Source of the DNA: Roseomonas sp. CECT 9278
Lineage (GTDB): Bacteria; Pseudomonadota; Alphaproteobacteria; Acetobacterales; Acetobacteraceae
Assembly (NCBI RefSeq): GCF_918698155.1
Contig: NZ_CAKKLX010000018.1
Span: 26,865-90,864 of the forward strand
Reading direction: 5' to 3'
DNA length: 64,000 nucleotides
A program made the translations under genes and the position numbers. Below the pieces are notes generated by a model. That model had not been told where the DNA came from. It did not search any database and worked only from the letters and a program-made list of their open reading frames with translations. Below are positions 51,841 through 59,479 of the stretch, piece by piece. Each line of letters starts with the position of its first letter. Position 1 is the stretch's first letter.

Positions 51841-53004
51841 ATGAAGATCGGCCGGGCCGCGGACGCGCCACCCTTCCTGGTCATGGACGTGATCGCCGCG
51901 GCCAATGCGCGCGCGGCGTCACTGCCGCCGGGCGCGCCCGGCATCATCCGCATGGAGGTCGGCCAGCCCGGCACCGGCGCGCCGCGCGGGGCCGCCGAGG
52001 CCGCGATCCGCGCCCTGCAGGCCGGCGCGCCGATGGGCTACACGGAAGCCTTCGGCCTTGCCTCGCTGCGCGCGCGCATCGCGCAGCATTATCGCGACCA
52101 CTATGGCGTGACGGTGGCGCCGGCGCGGATCGCGGTGACAGTCGGCGCATCGGGGGCCTTTCCGCTCGCCTTCCTCGCGGCCTTCGACCCCGGCGACCGG
52201 GTGGCGATGGCGGCGCCCTTCTACCCGCCCTATGCGAATATCCTGACCGCGCTCGGCATGACGCCGGTGCTGCTGCCCTGCGATTCCGCCACGCGCTTCC
52301 AGCCCACCATCGCCATGCTGGAGCGCATGGACCCGCGGCCGGACGGGCTGATCGTGGCCAGCCCCTGCAACCCCGCCGGCACCATGCTGGCACCCGACGA
52401 ACTCGCCGCCATCGCGCGCTGGTGCCATGCGAATGGCGTGCGGCTGGTCAGCGACGAGATCTACCACGGCCTCACCTGGGGCACGGTGGCCGAGAGCACC
52501 GCCGCGGCGTTCTCCGACAGCGCGGTGGTGGTGAATTCCTTCTCGAAATACTGGTCCATGACCGGCTGGCGCATCGGCTGGCTGCTGCTGCCCGAGGACC
52601 TCGTCCGCCCGGTCGAATGCCTGGCGCAGAACATGTTCATCAGCGCCCCACACATCGCCCAGGTGGCAGCGGAAGCCGCAATGGATTGCGTGGAGGAGCT
52701 GGAAGCCAACAAGGCTGCCTATGCGCGCAGCCGCGCCGCCCTGCTGGCGGGCCTGCCCCGCGCGGGCCTGACCAGCATCGCGGCGGCCGACGGCGCCTTC
52801 TACTTGTGGTGCGATGTCGGCCACCTGACCAATGACAGCGCGGCCTTCTGCGCGCAGATGCTGGAACATGCCGGCATCGCGGCGACCACCGGGCTCGACT
52901 TCGACCGCGACCGCGGCAGCCGGTTCCTGCGGTTTTCGTACTGCGGGACGGAAGCGGCGATGCAGGCGGCGCCGGCGCGCCTGGCGGCCTGGCTGCGGCC
53001 ATAG
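51841..53004 (+). CDS. Class I/II PLP-dependent aminotransferase
   Basis: 387 residues, fold-type I. Motifs are IRMEVGQPGTGAPRGAAEAA near the start, GYTEAFGLASLRARIAQHYR, IVASPCNPAGTML (N-P-A-G-T), RLVSDEIYHGLTW (Asp and Tyr contacting PLP) and VVVNSFSKYWSMTGWRIGWL with the Schiff-base Lys, then FLRFSYCGTEAAM with the substrate-carboxylate Arg region. It is of the aspartate/aromatic (AspC/AAT subgroup I-gamma) kind; substrate uncertain. The ATG at 51841 starts right after the minisatellite, whose last bases provide a weak ribosome site only. It is followed by a 358-bp gap before the HTH regulator. Confidence 0.9.
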   Translation: MKIGRAADAPPFLVMDVIAAANARAASLPPGAPGIIRMEVGQPGTGAPRGAAEAAIRALQAGAPMGYTEAFGLASLRARIAQHYRDHYGVTVAPARIAVTVGASGAFPLAFLAAFDPGDRVAMAAPFYPPYANILTALGMTPVLLPCDSATRFQPTIAMLERMDPRPDGLIVASPCNPAGTMLAPDELAAIARWCHANGVRLVSDEIYHGLTWGTVAESTAAAFSDSAVVVNSFSKYWSMTGWRIGWLLLPEDLVRPVECLAQNMFISAPHIAQVAAEAAMDCVEELEANKAAYARSRAALLAGLPRAGLTSIAAADGAFYLWCDVGHLTNDSAAFCAQMLEHAGIAATTGLDFDRDRGSRFLRFSYCGTEAAMQAAPARLAAWLRP

Positions 53005-53362
53005 CCGCGCTGCGCCGCCCCATGCGGCGCCGGCACGCGCGGCAGGGCCTCGATCGGCATCACCGTCAGCACGTGCGGTGCCAGGCCCACCATGCCCGGC
53101 GCGACGGTCGCCAACCGCGCATGATGGCGCGGCGCGTCAGCGGCCGGGCCGCTTGGCGCCCACCCCCCCGGCGCGGTGCAGCCTGCGCTTACGGCGCCGT
53201 GGCCCCGCCGCCATTTCGCTGCGGCCCGAAGCATCCGGCCCGATGCGCGTCCAGAAAGGAGGCGTCACGGATGGCTGCGCATGCTCCAGCCCGTTCGCCT
53301 CCCGCGCATCCCTGTCCGTCCAGACGGCGCCGGTTGAACGCGTGATGCTCTAGGATGCCGCC
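53005..53362. other. Intergenic region with a possible short ORF
   Basis: 358 bp. No full gene is supported. At the 3' side there is an excellent ribosome site AAAGGAGG and a 24-codon ORF (see 53271-53345). The rest is GC-rich without clear motifs. Confidence 0.4.
53271..53345 (+). CDS. Possible 24-residue peptide upstream of the HTH regulator
   Basis: The ATG at 53271 lies 8 bp after AAAGGAGG (53256-53263 region), the best Shine-Dalgarno in the neighbourhood, and opens a 24-codon frame (MAAHAPARSPPAHPCPSRRR, then RLNA) ending in TGA 17 bp before the regulator's ATG. The composition (Pro/Arg-rich) is unremarkable. It may be a leader peptide or an incidental ORF. Confidence 0.3.
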   Translation: MAAHAPARSPPAHPCPSRRRRLNA

Positions 53363-54076
53363 ATGTCCGACCCGACCGCCCCCGGCCCCCTCGCCGCCAC
53401 CGCCGCGCTCATGGCCGACCCGGCCCGCGCGCGCATGCTCGCCGCGCTGATGGGCGGCCAGGCGCTGACCGCGGGCGAGCTCGCGCGCATCGGTGGCGTC
53501 ACCGCGGCGACGGCGAGCGGCCATCTCGCGCGGCTGGCGGATGGCGCGCTGCTGGTGGTCCATGCGCAAGGGCGCCACCGCTACTACCGCCTGGCCTCGG
53601 AGGAAGTGGCGGCGGCGATCGAGGCGCTCGGCGGCCTTGCCGCACGCCTCGCCCCGCCTCGCCCCTGGAAGCATGGCGAGGCGGCGCGCGGCGCCAGGCT
53701 GTGCTGGAACCACCTGGCCGGGCGGCTCGGCGTGACGGTGCACCAGCGCCTGACCGGCCAGGGCTGGCTGACGCCGGCCGCCGGCGGCTGGGATGCCTCG
53801 ATCGAGGGGCGCCGGCGCCTCGCGGCGACCGGGATCGACCTCGATCGCGCGGCGAGCGCACGGCACTTCGCCTGCGACTGCATGGACTGGAGCGAACGCC
53901 GCCCGCACCTGGCTGGTGGGTTGGGGCGGGAGATGGCAAGCGCCTGGATGACGCGCGGCTGGCTGCGCCGCGCGGCGGCCGAGGGCGATGGCGACATCCT
54001 CGCACGCCGGCGCCTGTCGTTGACGCCCGAGGGCGCGCGCGGGCTGCACGAGAGCCTGGGGATCGACGCCGCGTGA
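53363..54076 (+). CDS. ArsR-type helix-turn-helix transcriptional regulator
   Basis: 237 residues. The N-terminal ~95 residues are a winged-helix domain of the ArsR type (MADPARARMLAALMGGQALT, AGELARIGGVTAATASGHLA as the recognition helix-turn-helix, VVHAQGRHRYYRLASEEVA as the wing). The ~140-residue C-terminal part is longer than in simple ArsR proteins; it contains CDCMDWSERRPHLAGGLG, the motif of the branch in which a Cys-x-Cys pair could bind metal or act as a redox switch. The last bases overlap the GTG start of the MFS gene (GTGA), so it very likely controls that exporter. Inducer unknown. Confidence 0.85.
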   Translation: MSDPTAPGPLAATAALMADPARARMLAALMGGQALTAGELARIGGVTAATASGHLARLADGALLVVHAQGRHRYYRLASEEVAAAIEALGGLAARLAPPRPWKHGEAARGARLCWNHLAGRLGVTVHQRLTGQGWLTPAAGGWDASIEGRRRLAATGIDLDRAASARHFACDCMDWSERRPHLAGGLGREMASAWMTRGWLRRAAAEGDGDILARRRLSLTPEGARGLHESLGIDAA

Positions 54077-55296
54077 AGGCCGCCGCCGCGGCGATGATGG
54101 CGGCGGTTGCCGCGATGACCGGCCTGTCGCAATTCCATCGCGCGGCGCTGGGCGTGGTGGCGCCGGATCTCTCGGTCGATCTCGCTTTGTCGCCCACGGT
54201 GCTGGGCGCGGCGAACGGGATGTTCTTCGCCGCGCTCCTGGTCGCGCAGGTGCCGGTCGGCATCGCGCTGGACCGCGCGGGCCCGCGGCGAACGGTCGGC
54301 GCGCTGACCGGGATCGCAGTGCTGGGCGCGCTGTTCCAGGCCTTCGCGACGGATGGCACGACGCTGCTGGCGGCGCGCTTCCTGATCGGGCTGGGCAGCG
54401 CGGCATCCTTCATGGCGGCGGTGGTGCTGTGCGCGCGCTGGTACTCCGGGGCGGCGATGACGCTGGCGCTGTCGCGGGTGTTCGCGCTCTCACAGCTCGG
54501 CATCCTGCTGGCCGGGGCGCCGCTGGCGGCGGCGGCGGGGCTGCTGGGCTGGCGCGGGGCGCTCGGGGCCTCGGCGCTGCTGACCGCCGGCTGCGGGCTG
54601 GTGTGGTGGCGCCTGGTGCGCGACGACCCGCCTGACCGCCCTGCCCCGCCGCGCAAGGCCGAGACGCTGCGCGAGGCGCTGGTCGGCCAGGTCTCGATCT
54701 GGGCGCTGCCCGGGCTCCCGCGCGTGCTGTCGATGCACCTGGTCGCCTATGCCGCGGCGGCGACGGTGCTGGGGCTCTGGGCGGGGCCCTACCTGTCCGA
54801 CGTGCACGGGCTGGATGCCGCCGGGCGCGGCTGGGTGCTGGCGGCGATGGGGGTGGCGATGCCGGCCGGGCTGCTGGTGGTCGGGCCGCTCGAACGGCGC
54901 TTCGGGCCGCGGCGGCGGGTCGTGACGGCGGGCGCGCTGCTGTCGGCGGCGAGCCTCGGCGCGCTGGCGGGGTGGCCGGGCGCGCCGCTGTCCGCCGCGG
55001 TGGGTCTGCTGGTGCTGCTGGTGCTGTTCTCGGCCTATCCGGTGCTGGTGGTGGCGGAGGCGCGCACGCTGTTCCCCGACGCTTCGGTCGGGCGCGGCGC
55101 GACCACGGTGAACCTGGCGCAGGTGCTGGGGTCGGCGCTGCTGCCGATGCTGGTGGGGGCGGTGGTGGGGCTGTTCCCGGAGATCGGCGGGGCGCGGCCG
55201 GAAGCGGCCTATCGGGCGGGCTTCGCGGTGCTGGGGGTGGCGTTGGTTGGCGGGGTGGCGGGGTGGGTGTGGCTGCCGCGCGGGGCGGCGCGCTGA
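54073..55296 (+). CDS. MFS transporter
   Basis: 407 residues, about twelve membrane helices, starting at the GTG of the GTGA overlap with the regulator stop. The first helix carries AMTGLSQFHRAALGVVAPDL, resembling the glycerol-phosphate/nitrate-type and drug-exporter MFS groups. The loop 2-3 signature appears as GIALDRAGPRRTVGALTG (the G-x-x-x-D-R-x-G-R-R motif), and its repeat in the second half as GPLERRFGPRRRVVTAG. As part of a regulator-transporter operon it probably exports a compound sensed by the ArsR-type protein; direction and substrate are inference. It ends 4 bp from the opposing stop at 55301. Confidence 0.87.
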   Translation: MKAAAAAMMAAVAAMTGLSQFHRAALGVVAPDLSVDLALSPTVLGAANGMFFAALLVAQVPVGIALDRAGPRRTVGALTGIAVLGALFQAFATDGTTLLAARFLIGLGSAASFMAAVVLCARWYSGAAMTLALSRVFALSQLGILLAGAPLAAAAGLLGWRGALGASALLTAGCGLVWWRLVRDDPPDRPAPPRKAETLREALVGQVSIWALPGLPRVLSMHLVAYAAAATVLGLWAGPYLSDVHGLDAAGRGWVLAAMGVAMPAGLLVVGPLERRFGPRRRVVTAGALLSAASLGALAGWPGAPLSAAVGLLVLLVLFSAYPVLVVAEARTLFPDASVGRGATTVNLAQVLGSALLPMLVGAVVGLFPEIGGARPEAAYRAGFAVLGVALVGGVAGWVWLPRGAAR

Positions 55297-55300
55297 AAGG

Positions 55301-55597
55301 TCAGGCGGCCTTCGCGCGAGCGATCGCATCCGCCGCCGCGCGCACCACGCGCCCGACGATGCCGCCGGTCGGCGGGATGGCGTGGATCGGTGCCGCCGCC
55401 GCGCCGATTCGCACGCCGGCCATGTCGAGATCGCCGTGCGCGCGGGCGGCTGGAGGTGCCGGCCGCACCATGCGCGGATGGACGGCGAAAGCGCCGTGCG
55501 CGCGGGCGGCCGTGTCGGCCGCGACCTGGTCCGTCCTCTGGCGCATCTCCGCCACGCGCGCCCGCCAGCCTTCGCTCAGGCGGCGGCGAACGGCCAT
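55301..55597 (-). CDS. Hypothetical protein
   Basis: 98 residues, no family recognised. It has a basic helical start (MAVRRRLSEGWRARVAEMRQ), two related short segments (TAARAHGAFAVHP and PAARAHGDLDMAG), then a Gly/Ala-rich end (GGIVGRVVRAAADAIARAKA). No signal peptide. It is 36 bp downstream of the nitronate monooxygenase-like gene on the same strand, so it may share its transcript. Coding status is moderately supported by position and codon pattern. Confidence 0.45.
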   Translation of the reverse strand: MAVRRRLSEGWRARVAEMRQRTDQVAADTAARAHGAFAVHPRMVRPAPPAARAHGDLDMAGVRIGAAAAPIHAIPPTGGIVGRVVRAAADAIARAKAA

Positions 55598-55633
55598 GGT
55601 CGCGATTGCCCCGGCACGGAAAACGCGCGCGCC

Positions 55634-56692
55634 TCAGGGCAGCAGCGCGGCCGCTTCCGCCCACAGCCGCGTGGCCAGCGCGGCGGCGGGCTCGGCGGCG
55701 GCGAGCGTCGCCGACTGGCCGGCCCACATCTGCATGCCGTCCGGGTCGCCCGCGGCCTCGGCCGCCGCGCGCACCGGCGCGAACAGCGCGCGCTGCACCG
55801 GATAGGGCGCGGGCTCCGGCGCCGGCCCGCGCGTCACGGCCGTCGCGACGCCGCGGCCCAGCCGCCCGCTGAACAGCCGCGTCAGCACCGTCCCCTCCGG
55901 TTCGGCGCCGGCGATCGCCGCCGACCAGGCGGGGTGGATCGCGGCCTCGGGGCAGCGCAGGAAGCCGGTGCCGATCTGCACCGCGCTCGCCCCCAGCGTC
56001 AGCGCGGCGGCGATGCCGCGCGCATCGGCGATGCCGCCGGCGGCGATCACCGGCACATCGAGCGCATCGGCCAGGCGCGGGATCAGCGCCAGCCCACCCG
56101 TCAATTGCGCATCCGCCGCCGCCGCGTCGAAGGCGCCGCGATGGCCGCCGGCCTCCGCACCCTGGGCGACCACCGCATCGGCGCCCGCCGCCACCGCGGC
56201 GCGTGCCTCCGCGAGGGTGGTCGCGACGGCGAACCAGGCGATGCCGCGAGCCTTGGCCTCGGCCACCACGCCGTCGGGAAAGATGCCCATGATGGACGAG
56301 ATCGCCGCCGGCCCGGCCTCGATCATGGCGCGGCATTGCGCGGCGAAATCGGGCAGGAAGGGACCCTCGGGGATGGCCGGGCGCGGCCCGTGGGTCGCGA
56401 GGTAGTCGGCCATCGCCGCCTCCCGCGCCGCGTCGCGCCGCGGTGGCGGGTCGGGGATCCAGAGGTTCATCTGGAAGGCGCCGTTGGAGCCCGAGCGGAA
56501 GGCGTGCGCCCAGGCCGTGATGGCCTCGGGCGTCGCGGTGAGCGCGCCGAAGGCGCCCATCCCCCCGGCATTCGCGATCGCCGCCGAGAGCCCCGGGGCG
56601 GCGACACCGGCCATGGGCGCGAGCAGCACCGGCAGGCGCAGGCCGAAGCGCGCGCAGAAGGCCGTCGCGCGCGCCACCTGGGGTCCTGCCAT
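55634..56692 (-). CDS. Nitronate monooxygenase / NAD(P)H-dependent flavin oxidoreductase
   Basis: 352-residue TIM-barrel FMN enzyme of the 2-nitropropane dioxygenase family. It shows [20 protein letters not shown] and NAGGMGAFGALTATPEAI at the start, GADAVVAQGAEAGGHRGAFD (the Q-G-x-E-A-G-G-H motif with the catalytic His), and VPVIAAGGIADARGIAAALT followed by GASAVQIGTGFLRC (phosphate-binding G-G-I-A and the G-T-x-F-L). It oxidises alkyl nitronates such as propionate-3-nitronate in characterised members. The ATG at 56690-56692 was chosen; 36 extra in-frame residues upstream are unlike the family. Confidence 0.88.
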   Translation of the reverse strand: MAGPQVARATAFCARFGLRLPVLLAPMAGVAAPGLSAAIANAGGMGAFGALTATPEAITAWAHAFRSGSNGAFQMNLWIPDPPPRRDAAREAAMADYLATHGPRPAIPEGPFLPDFAAQCRAMIEAGPAAISSIMGIFPDGVVAEAKARGIAWFAVATTLAEARAAVAAGADAVVAQGAEAGGHRGAFDAAAADAQLTGGLALIPRLADALDVPVIAAGGIADARGIAAALTLGASAVQIGTGFLRCPEAAIHPAWSAAIAGAEPEGTVLTRLFSGRLGRGVATAVTRGPAPEPAPYPVQRALFAPVRAAAEAAGDPDGMQMWAGQSATLAAAEPAAALATRLWAEAAALLP

Positions 56693-56745
56693 GCGTTCGT
56701 CCTCCGCCTTCGCCAGCGAGACTACCGCGCTTCGTCCGGCGGCAA

Positions 56746-57000
56746 TCATGCCTGGAACCGATGGCTGCCATCGCCGTGGGCGATGACTTGGTGCCGCCAC
56801 GGGCTGGTGCGCGCGCTGCCAGCCAGGCAGCCGCGGTTGTGGCGGCCGAACAGCGCGACGCCGCGTTCGGCTGCCAGCGCGCGGATGCGTGCGGTGCCGT
56901 TGGACGGCACCGTGTCGAGCACGGCCGCCGCCCGGCCCATGCCGCCGCGCCGTGCCACCGCGTCGCGGACGCGCAGGTCTGGGGTGTCCGTGGCCGCCAT
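56746..57000 (-). pseudogene. Truncated LysR-family regulator (N-terminal HTH only)
   Basis: 84 codons. Residues about 9-57 match the LysR winged helix-turn-helix: LRVRDAVARRGGMGRAAAVL, then TVPSNGTARIRALAAERGVA and LFGRHNRGC, where functional members read S-x-G-R-A-A-x-x-L-N-x-x-Q-S-x-x-(T/S)-x-x-I. Several key positions are changed (Q to P in V-P-S-N, A-V-A preceded by RD). After about residue 58 the similarity stops and a stop codon follows, so the ~230-residue effector domain is missing. It begins 1 bp from the edge of repeat A copy 3. Best read as a decaying fragment. Confidence 0.7.
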
Positions 57001-57001
57001 G

Positions 57002-57108
57002 CTAGAGCACGCCGCGTTCGCTCGCGCTCACTTCGCAGGCTCTAGCCTTTTGTTTTCAGAGCATCCTCACGCGTTCAGAAAATTCCATCCGAACGCGATC
57101 TGCTCTAG
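57002..57108 (-). repeat. Dispersed palindromic repeat family A, copy 3
   Basis: In reverse orientation to copies 1 and 2: CTAGAGCACGCCGCGTTCGC, then CTTCGCAGGCTCTAGCC, TTTTGTTTTCAGAGCATCCT, and the end CGAACGCGATCTGCTCTAG. The TTTTGTTTT stretch following a stem could act as a terminator on the plus strand. It lies between the LysR remnant and rnhB, 9 bp from the rnhB ATG. Confidence 0.8.
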
Positions 57109-57117
57109 TGCCGGGCC

Positions 57118-57759
57118 ATGGGCGTGCGCAGACCCGATTTCAGCCTGGAGACGAACGCCGGCCGCGTCGCCGGTGTCGATGAGGCCGGGCGCGGGCCGCT
57201 GGCCGGCCCGGTCATGGCGGCCGCGGTGGTGTTCATCGGCCCGCCGCCGGCGGCGCTGGCCGCGCTGCTGGATGATTCGAAGAAGCTCAAGGCCGCCCAA
57301 CGCGAGGTGGCCTGCGCGGCGCTGCAGGACGCGGCGCGCGCCGGCGCGCTGGAATTCGGCATCGGCGCGGCCTCGGCGGCGGAGATCGGCGCGCTGAACA
57401 TCCTGCGCGCCACGCACCTGGCGATGGCGCGTGCCGTGGCGCGGCTGCCGGTGCCGCCCGACCTGGCGCTGGTCGATGGCAACCAGCCGCCGCGCCTGGC
57501 CTGCCCGGTGCGCTGCATCGTCGGTGGCGATGCGCTGTGGCTGTCGATCGCCGCCGCGTCGATCCTGGCGAAGGTGGTCCGGGACCGGGCGATGGCGCGG
57601 CTCGACCCGCGCTGGCCGGGCTATGGCTTCGCGCGCCATGCGGGCTATCCGACGGCGGCGCACCGGGATGCGCTGGCGCGGCTGGGCCCCTGCCCGCATC
57701 ACCGGCGCGGCTTCGGGCCGGTCGACCAGGCGGCGTTGCGGTGGGGCGCCGCGCCCTGA
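57118..57759 (+). CDS. rnhB: Ribonuclease HII
   Basis: 213 residues; removes RNA from RNA/DNA hybrids and single ribonucleotides from DNA. The four-acid site starts with [20 protein letters not shown] (Asp21, Glu22), followed by [27 protein letters not shown] (third Asp) and [20 protein letters not shown] (fourth Asp), with [19 protein letters not shown] at the end: a complete RNase HII. The start at 57118 is directly after repeat A copy 3, leaving no room for a normal 5' region, so its promoter or ribosome site must use repeat sequence. It is followed by ccrM with a 499-bp gap; the two are neighbours in many alphaproteobacteria. Confidence 0.95.
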   Translation: MGVRRPDFSLETNAGRVAGVDEAGRGPLAGPVMAAAVVFIGPPPAALAALLDDSKKLKAAQREVACAALQDAARAGALEFGIGAASAAEIGALNILRATHLAMARAVARLPVPPDLALVDGNQPPRLACPVRCIVGGDALWLSIAAASILAKVVRDRAMARLDPRWPGYGFARHAGYPTAAHRDALARLGPCPHHRRGFGPVDQAALRWGAAP

Positions 57760-58059
57760 GGGCGCGCGCCCGCTCCACCATCAAGCCGGGCTGACAGGCC
57801 GGCTTGGGTGCTGGGCGATGCAAAGGCTTCGGGGAACGGCGCACCTGTAGCGCAACGCCCTGACCTGCGCGTCGAACACTGCCCGGCGACTTTCCGGGTG
57901 ATCCGACAGGCCAGCACGCTCGCGGCGACGCGGATAGGCTGCGCCCAATGCGGCGACATGGTCCACGACCATGGACCCGGGCGGCCGCCAGAAGCCGCGG
58001 CGATGCGGCCGCCCTGCGGCCCGGCCGCCGGCCGGAACAGCAGCATCCGCGCACGGGCG

Positions 58060-58197
58060 GATCAAGGCCCTGCCGCGATCCGGGAGCGCACGGCGCGACC
58101 GCGCCCAGCCCACCAGCCGCCGCCAGCGCGCCAGTGCACGGCGCGCAAGCCAAGCGCGCGGATGCGCCCGCCGGCGCCTGAGGCAGAACAAAGCAAA
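58060..58197 (-). repeat. Dispersed GC-rich repeat family B, copy 5
   Basis: On the minus strand: CTTTGCTTTGTTCTGCCTCA, GGCGCCGGCGGGCGCATCCG, CGCTTGGCTTGCGCGCCGTG, CACTGGCGCGCTGG and GGGCGCGGTCGCGCCGTGCG, ending TCCCGGATCGCGG; closest to copy 3. It differs from copies 1-4 in facing the start of ccrM rather than following a stop. Confidence 0.75.
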
Positions 58198-58199
58198 GA

Positions 58200-58228
58200 T
58201 TGACCTGCCGAGTCGCACAAGCGATTCT
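58200..58228 (+). promoter_or_regulatory. ccrM: Predicted ccrM promoter with two GANTC methylation sites
   Basis: TTGACC (58200-58205), a 17-bp spacer and GATTCT (58223-58228) form a sigma-70-like pair. GATTC (58223-58227), a CcrM target, coincides with the -10, and a second target, GAGTC (58210-58214), is inside the spacer. Transcription would begin about 25 bp before the TTG start of ccrM. The -10 match is weak (3 of 6), so the promoter is a prediction. Confidence 0.5.
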
Positions 58229-58258
58229 GCGGCCTTCGCGGGGGATGGGGTTTCACGC

Positions 58259-59344
58259 TTGGGCACGCAGATCGATCTGCCGCTCGACCAGGTTCTGGTC
58301 GGGGACTGCATCGCATGGCTGCGCCACCTGCCGCCGGCCAGCGTGCACGCCATCTTCGCCGACCCGCCCTACAACCTGCAGCTCAAGGGCACGCTGCGGC
58401 GGCCCGATGATTCGCTGGTCGATGGCGTGGACGACGAATGGGACCGCTTCGCCGACCTTGGCGCCTATGATGCCTTCACGCGTGAATGGCTGGCCGAATG
58501 CCGGCGCGTGCTGCGGCGCGACGGCACCATCTGGGTGATGGGCGCCTACCACAACGTGTTCCGGCTCGGCACGACGCTGCAGGACCAGGGCTATTGGATC
58601 CTCAACGACGTGATCTGGCGGAAGTCGAACCCGATGCCGAACTTCCGCGGCCGCCGCTTCACCAACGCGCATGAGACGCTGGTGTGGGCGGCGCGCGGGC
58701 CGGAATCCCGCTACCGCTTCAACTACGCGGCGATGAAGGCGCTCAACGACGACCTGCAGATGCGCAGCGACTGGCTGATCCCGCTGTGCACCGGCGGCGA
58801 ACGCCTGCGCGACGATGCGGGGGCGAAGCTGCACCCGACCCAGAAGCCGGAGGCGCTGCTGCATCGCGTCATCCTCGCCTGCACCGCGCCGGGGGAGGTC
58901 GTGCTGGATCCCTTCCTCGGCTCGGGCACCACGGCGGCGGTGGCCAAGCGGCTGGGCCGCCGCTTCATCGGGATCGAGCGCGAGCAGGCCTATGCCGACG
59001 CCGCGCTGGCGCGCATCGCCGCGACCGAGCCCGCGCCGGAGGACGCCGCCGCCGCCCTGCCGTCGAAGAAGGAACAGCCGCGCATCCCCTTCGGCACCCT
59101 GGTCGAACGCGGCCTGGTGCCCGCCGGGGCGCGCCTGTTCGACCGCCAGAAGCGCTGGGAGGCGACGGTCGGCGCCGACGGCACGCTGCGCTGCGGCCTG
59201 GCCACCGGGTCGATCCACAAGGTGGGCGCGGCGGTGCAGGAAGCGCCATCCTGCAATGGCTGGACCTTCTGGCACCTGGAGCAGCGCGATGGCCGGCTGC
59301 GCGTGATCGACGAATTGCGCGAGGAAGTGCTGCGGCAGATGTAG
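58259..59344 (+). CDS. ccrM: Cell-cycle-regulated adenine DNA methyltransferase CcrM (GANTC)
   Basis: 361 residues, the size of Caulobacter CcrM (358). Beta-class order: catalytic motif IV first (IFADPPYNLQLKGTLRRPDD, Asp35), then KSNPMPNFRGRRFTNAHETL and the SAM motif VLDPFLGSGTTAAVAKRLGR near 216-235. The CcrM-specific C-terminal DNA-recognition domain follows (IPFGTLVERGLVPAGARLFD, IHKVGAAVQEAPSCNGWTFW), which separates it from plain HinfI-like enzymes. It methylates A in GANTC late in the cell cycle. No in-frame ATG fits; a TTG at 58259 gives MGTQIDLPLDQVLVGDCIAW, matching the family start. GANTC sites sit in its own predicted promoter. Confidence 0.93.
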   Translation: MGTQIDLPLDQVLVGDCIAWLRHLPPASVHAIFADPPYNLQLKGTLRRPDDSLVDGVDDEWDRFADLGAYDAFTREWLAECRRVLRRDGTIWVMGAYHNVFRLGTTLQDQGYWILNDVIWRKSNPMPNFRGRRFTNAHETLVWAARGPESRYRFNYAAMKALNDDLQMRSDWLIPLCTGGERLRDDAGAKLHPTQKPEALLHRVILACTAPGEVVLDPFLGSGTTAAVAKRLGRRFIGIEREQAYADAALARIAATEPAPEDAAAALPSKKEQPRIPFGTLVERGLVPAGARLFDRQKRWEATVGADGTLRCGLATGSIHKVGAAVQEAPSCNGWTFWHLEQRDGRLRVIDELREEVLRQM

Positions 59345-59413
59345 CGCGCGGGGCGGCCGCCGGTCACCGCGCCGGCGCCCGCCATCCGGTGTCAGGCGCA
59401 TCCTTGGCCGACC

Positions 59414-59445
59414 GGATGCGTTCCTCTCATCGCGATCTGCTCTAG
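59414..59445 (-). repeat. Dispersed repeat family A, fragment
   Basis: CGCGATCTGCTCTAG (59431-59445) equals the end of copy 3 and the reverse complement of the start of copies 1 and 2; the preceding bases are diverged. A terminal fragment of the element. Confidence 0.6.
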
Positions 59446-59479
59446 GCTGCCGCCGCGACAGCAGGCAGGAGACCGCGCC

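Larger units (their letters stand above)
57760..58258. other. Intergenic region rnhB-ccrM
   Basis: 499 bp without a supported gene. It holds family B copy 5 (58060-58197) and, directly after it, the predicted ccrM promoter with two GANTC sites (58200-58228). The part 57760-58050 has nothing I recognise. Confidence 0.5.

Noticed and set aside
52800..53234. Minus-strand frame at the 3' end of the aminotransferase gene
   Set aside because: Mostly antisense of the aminotransferase; the remaining ~75 codons show no family and no good start.
57781..58353. Minus-strand frame across the rnhB-ccrM gap
   Set aside because: Runs through repeat B copy 5 and into ccrM; the translation has no recognisable domain.
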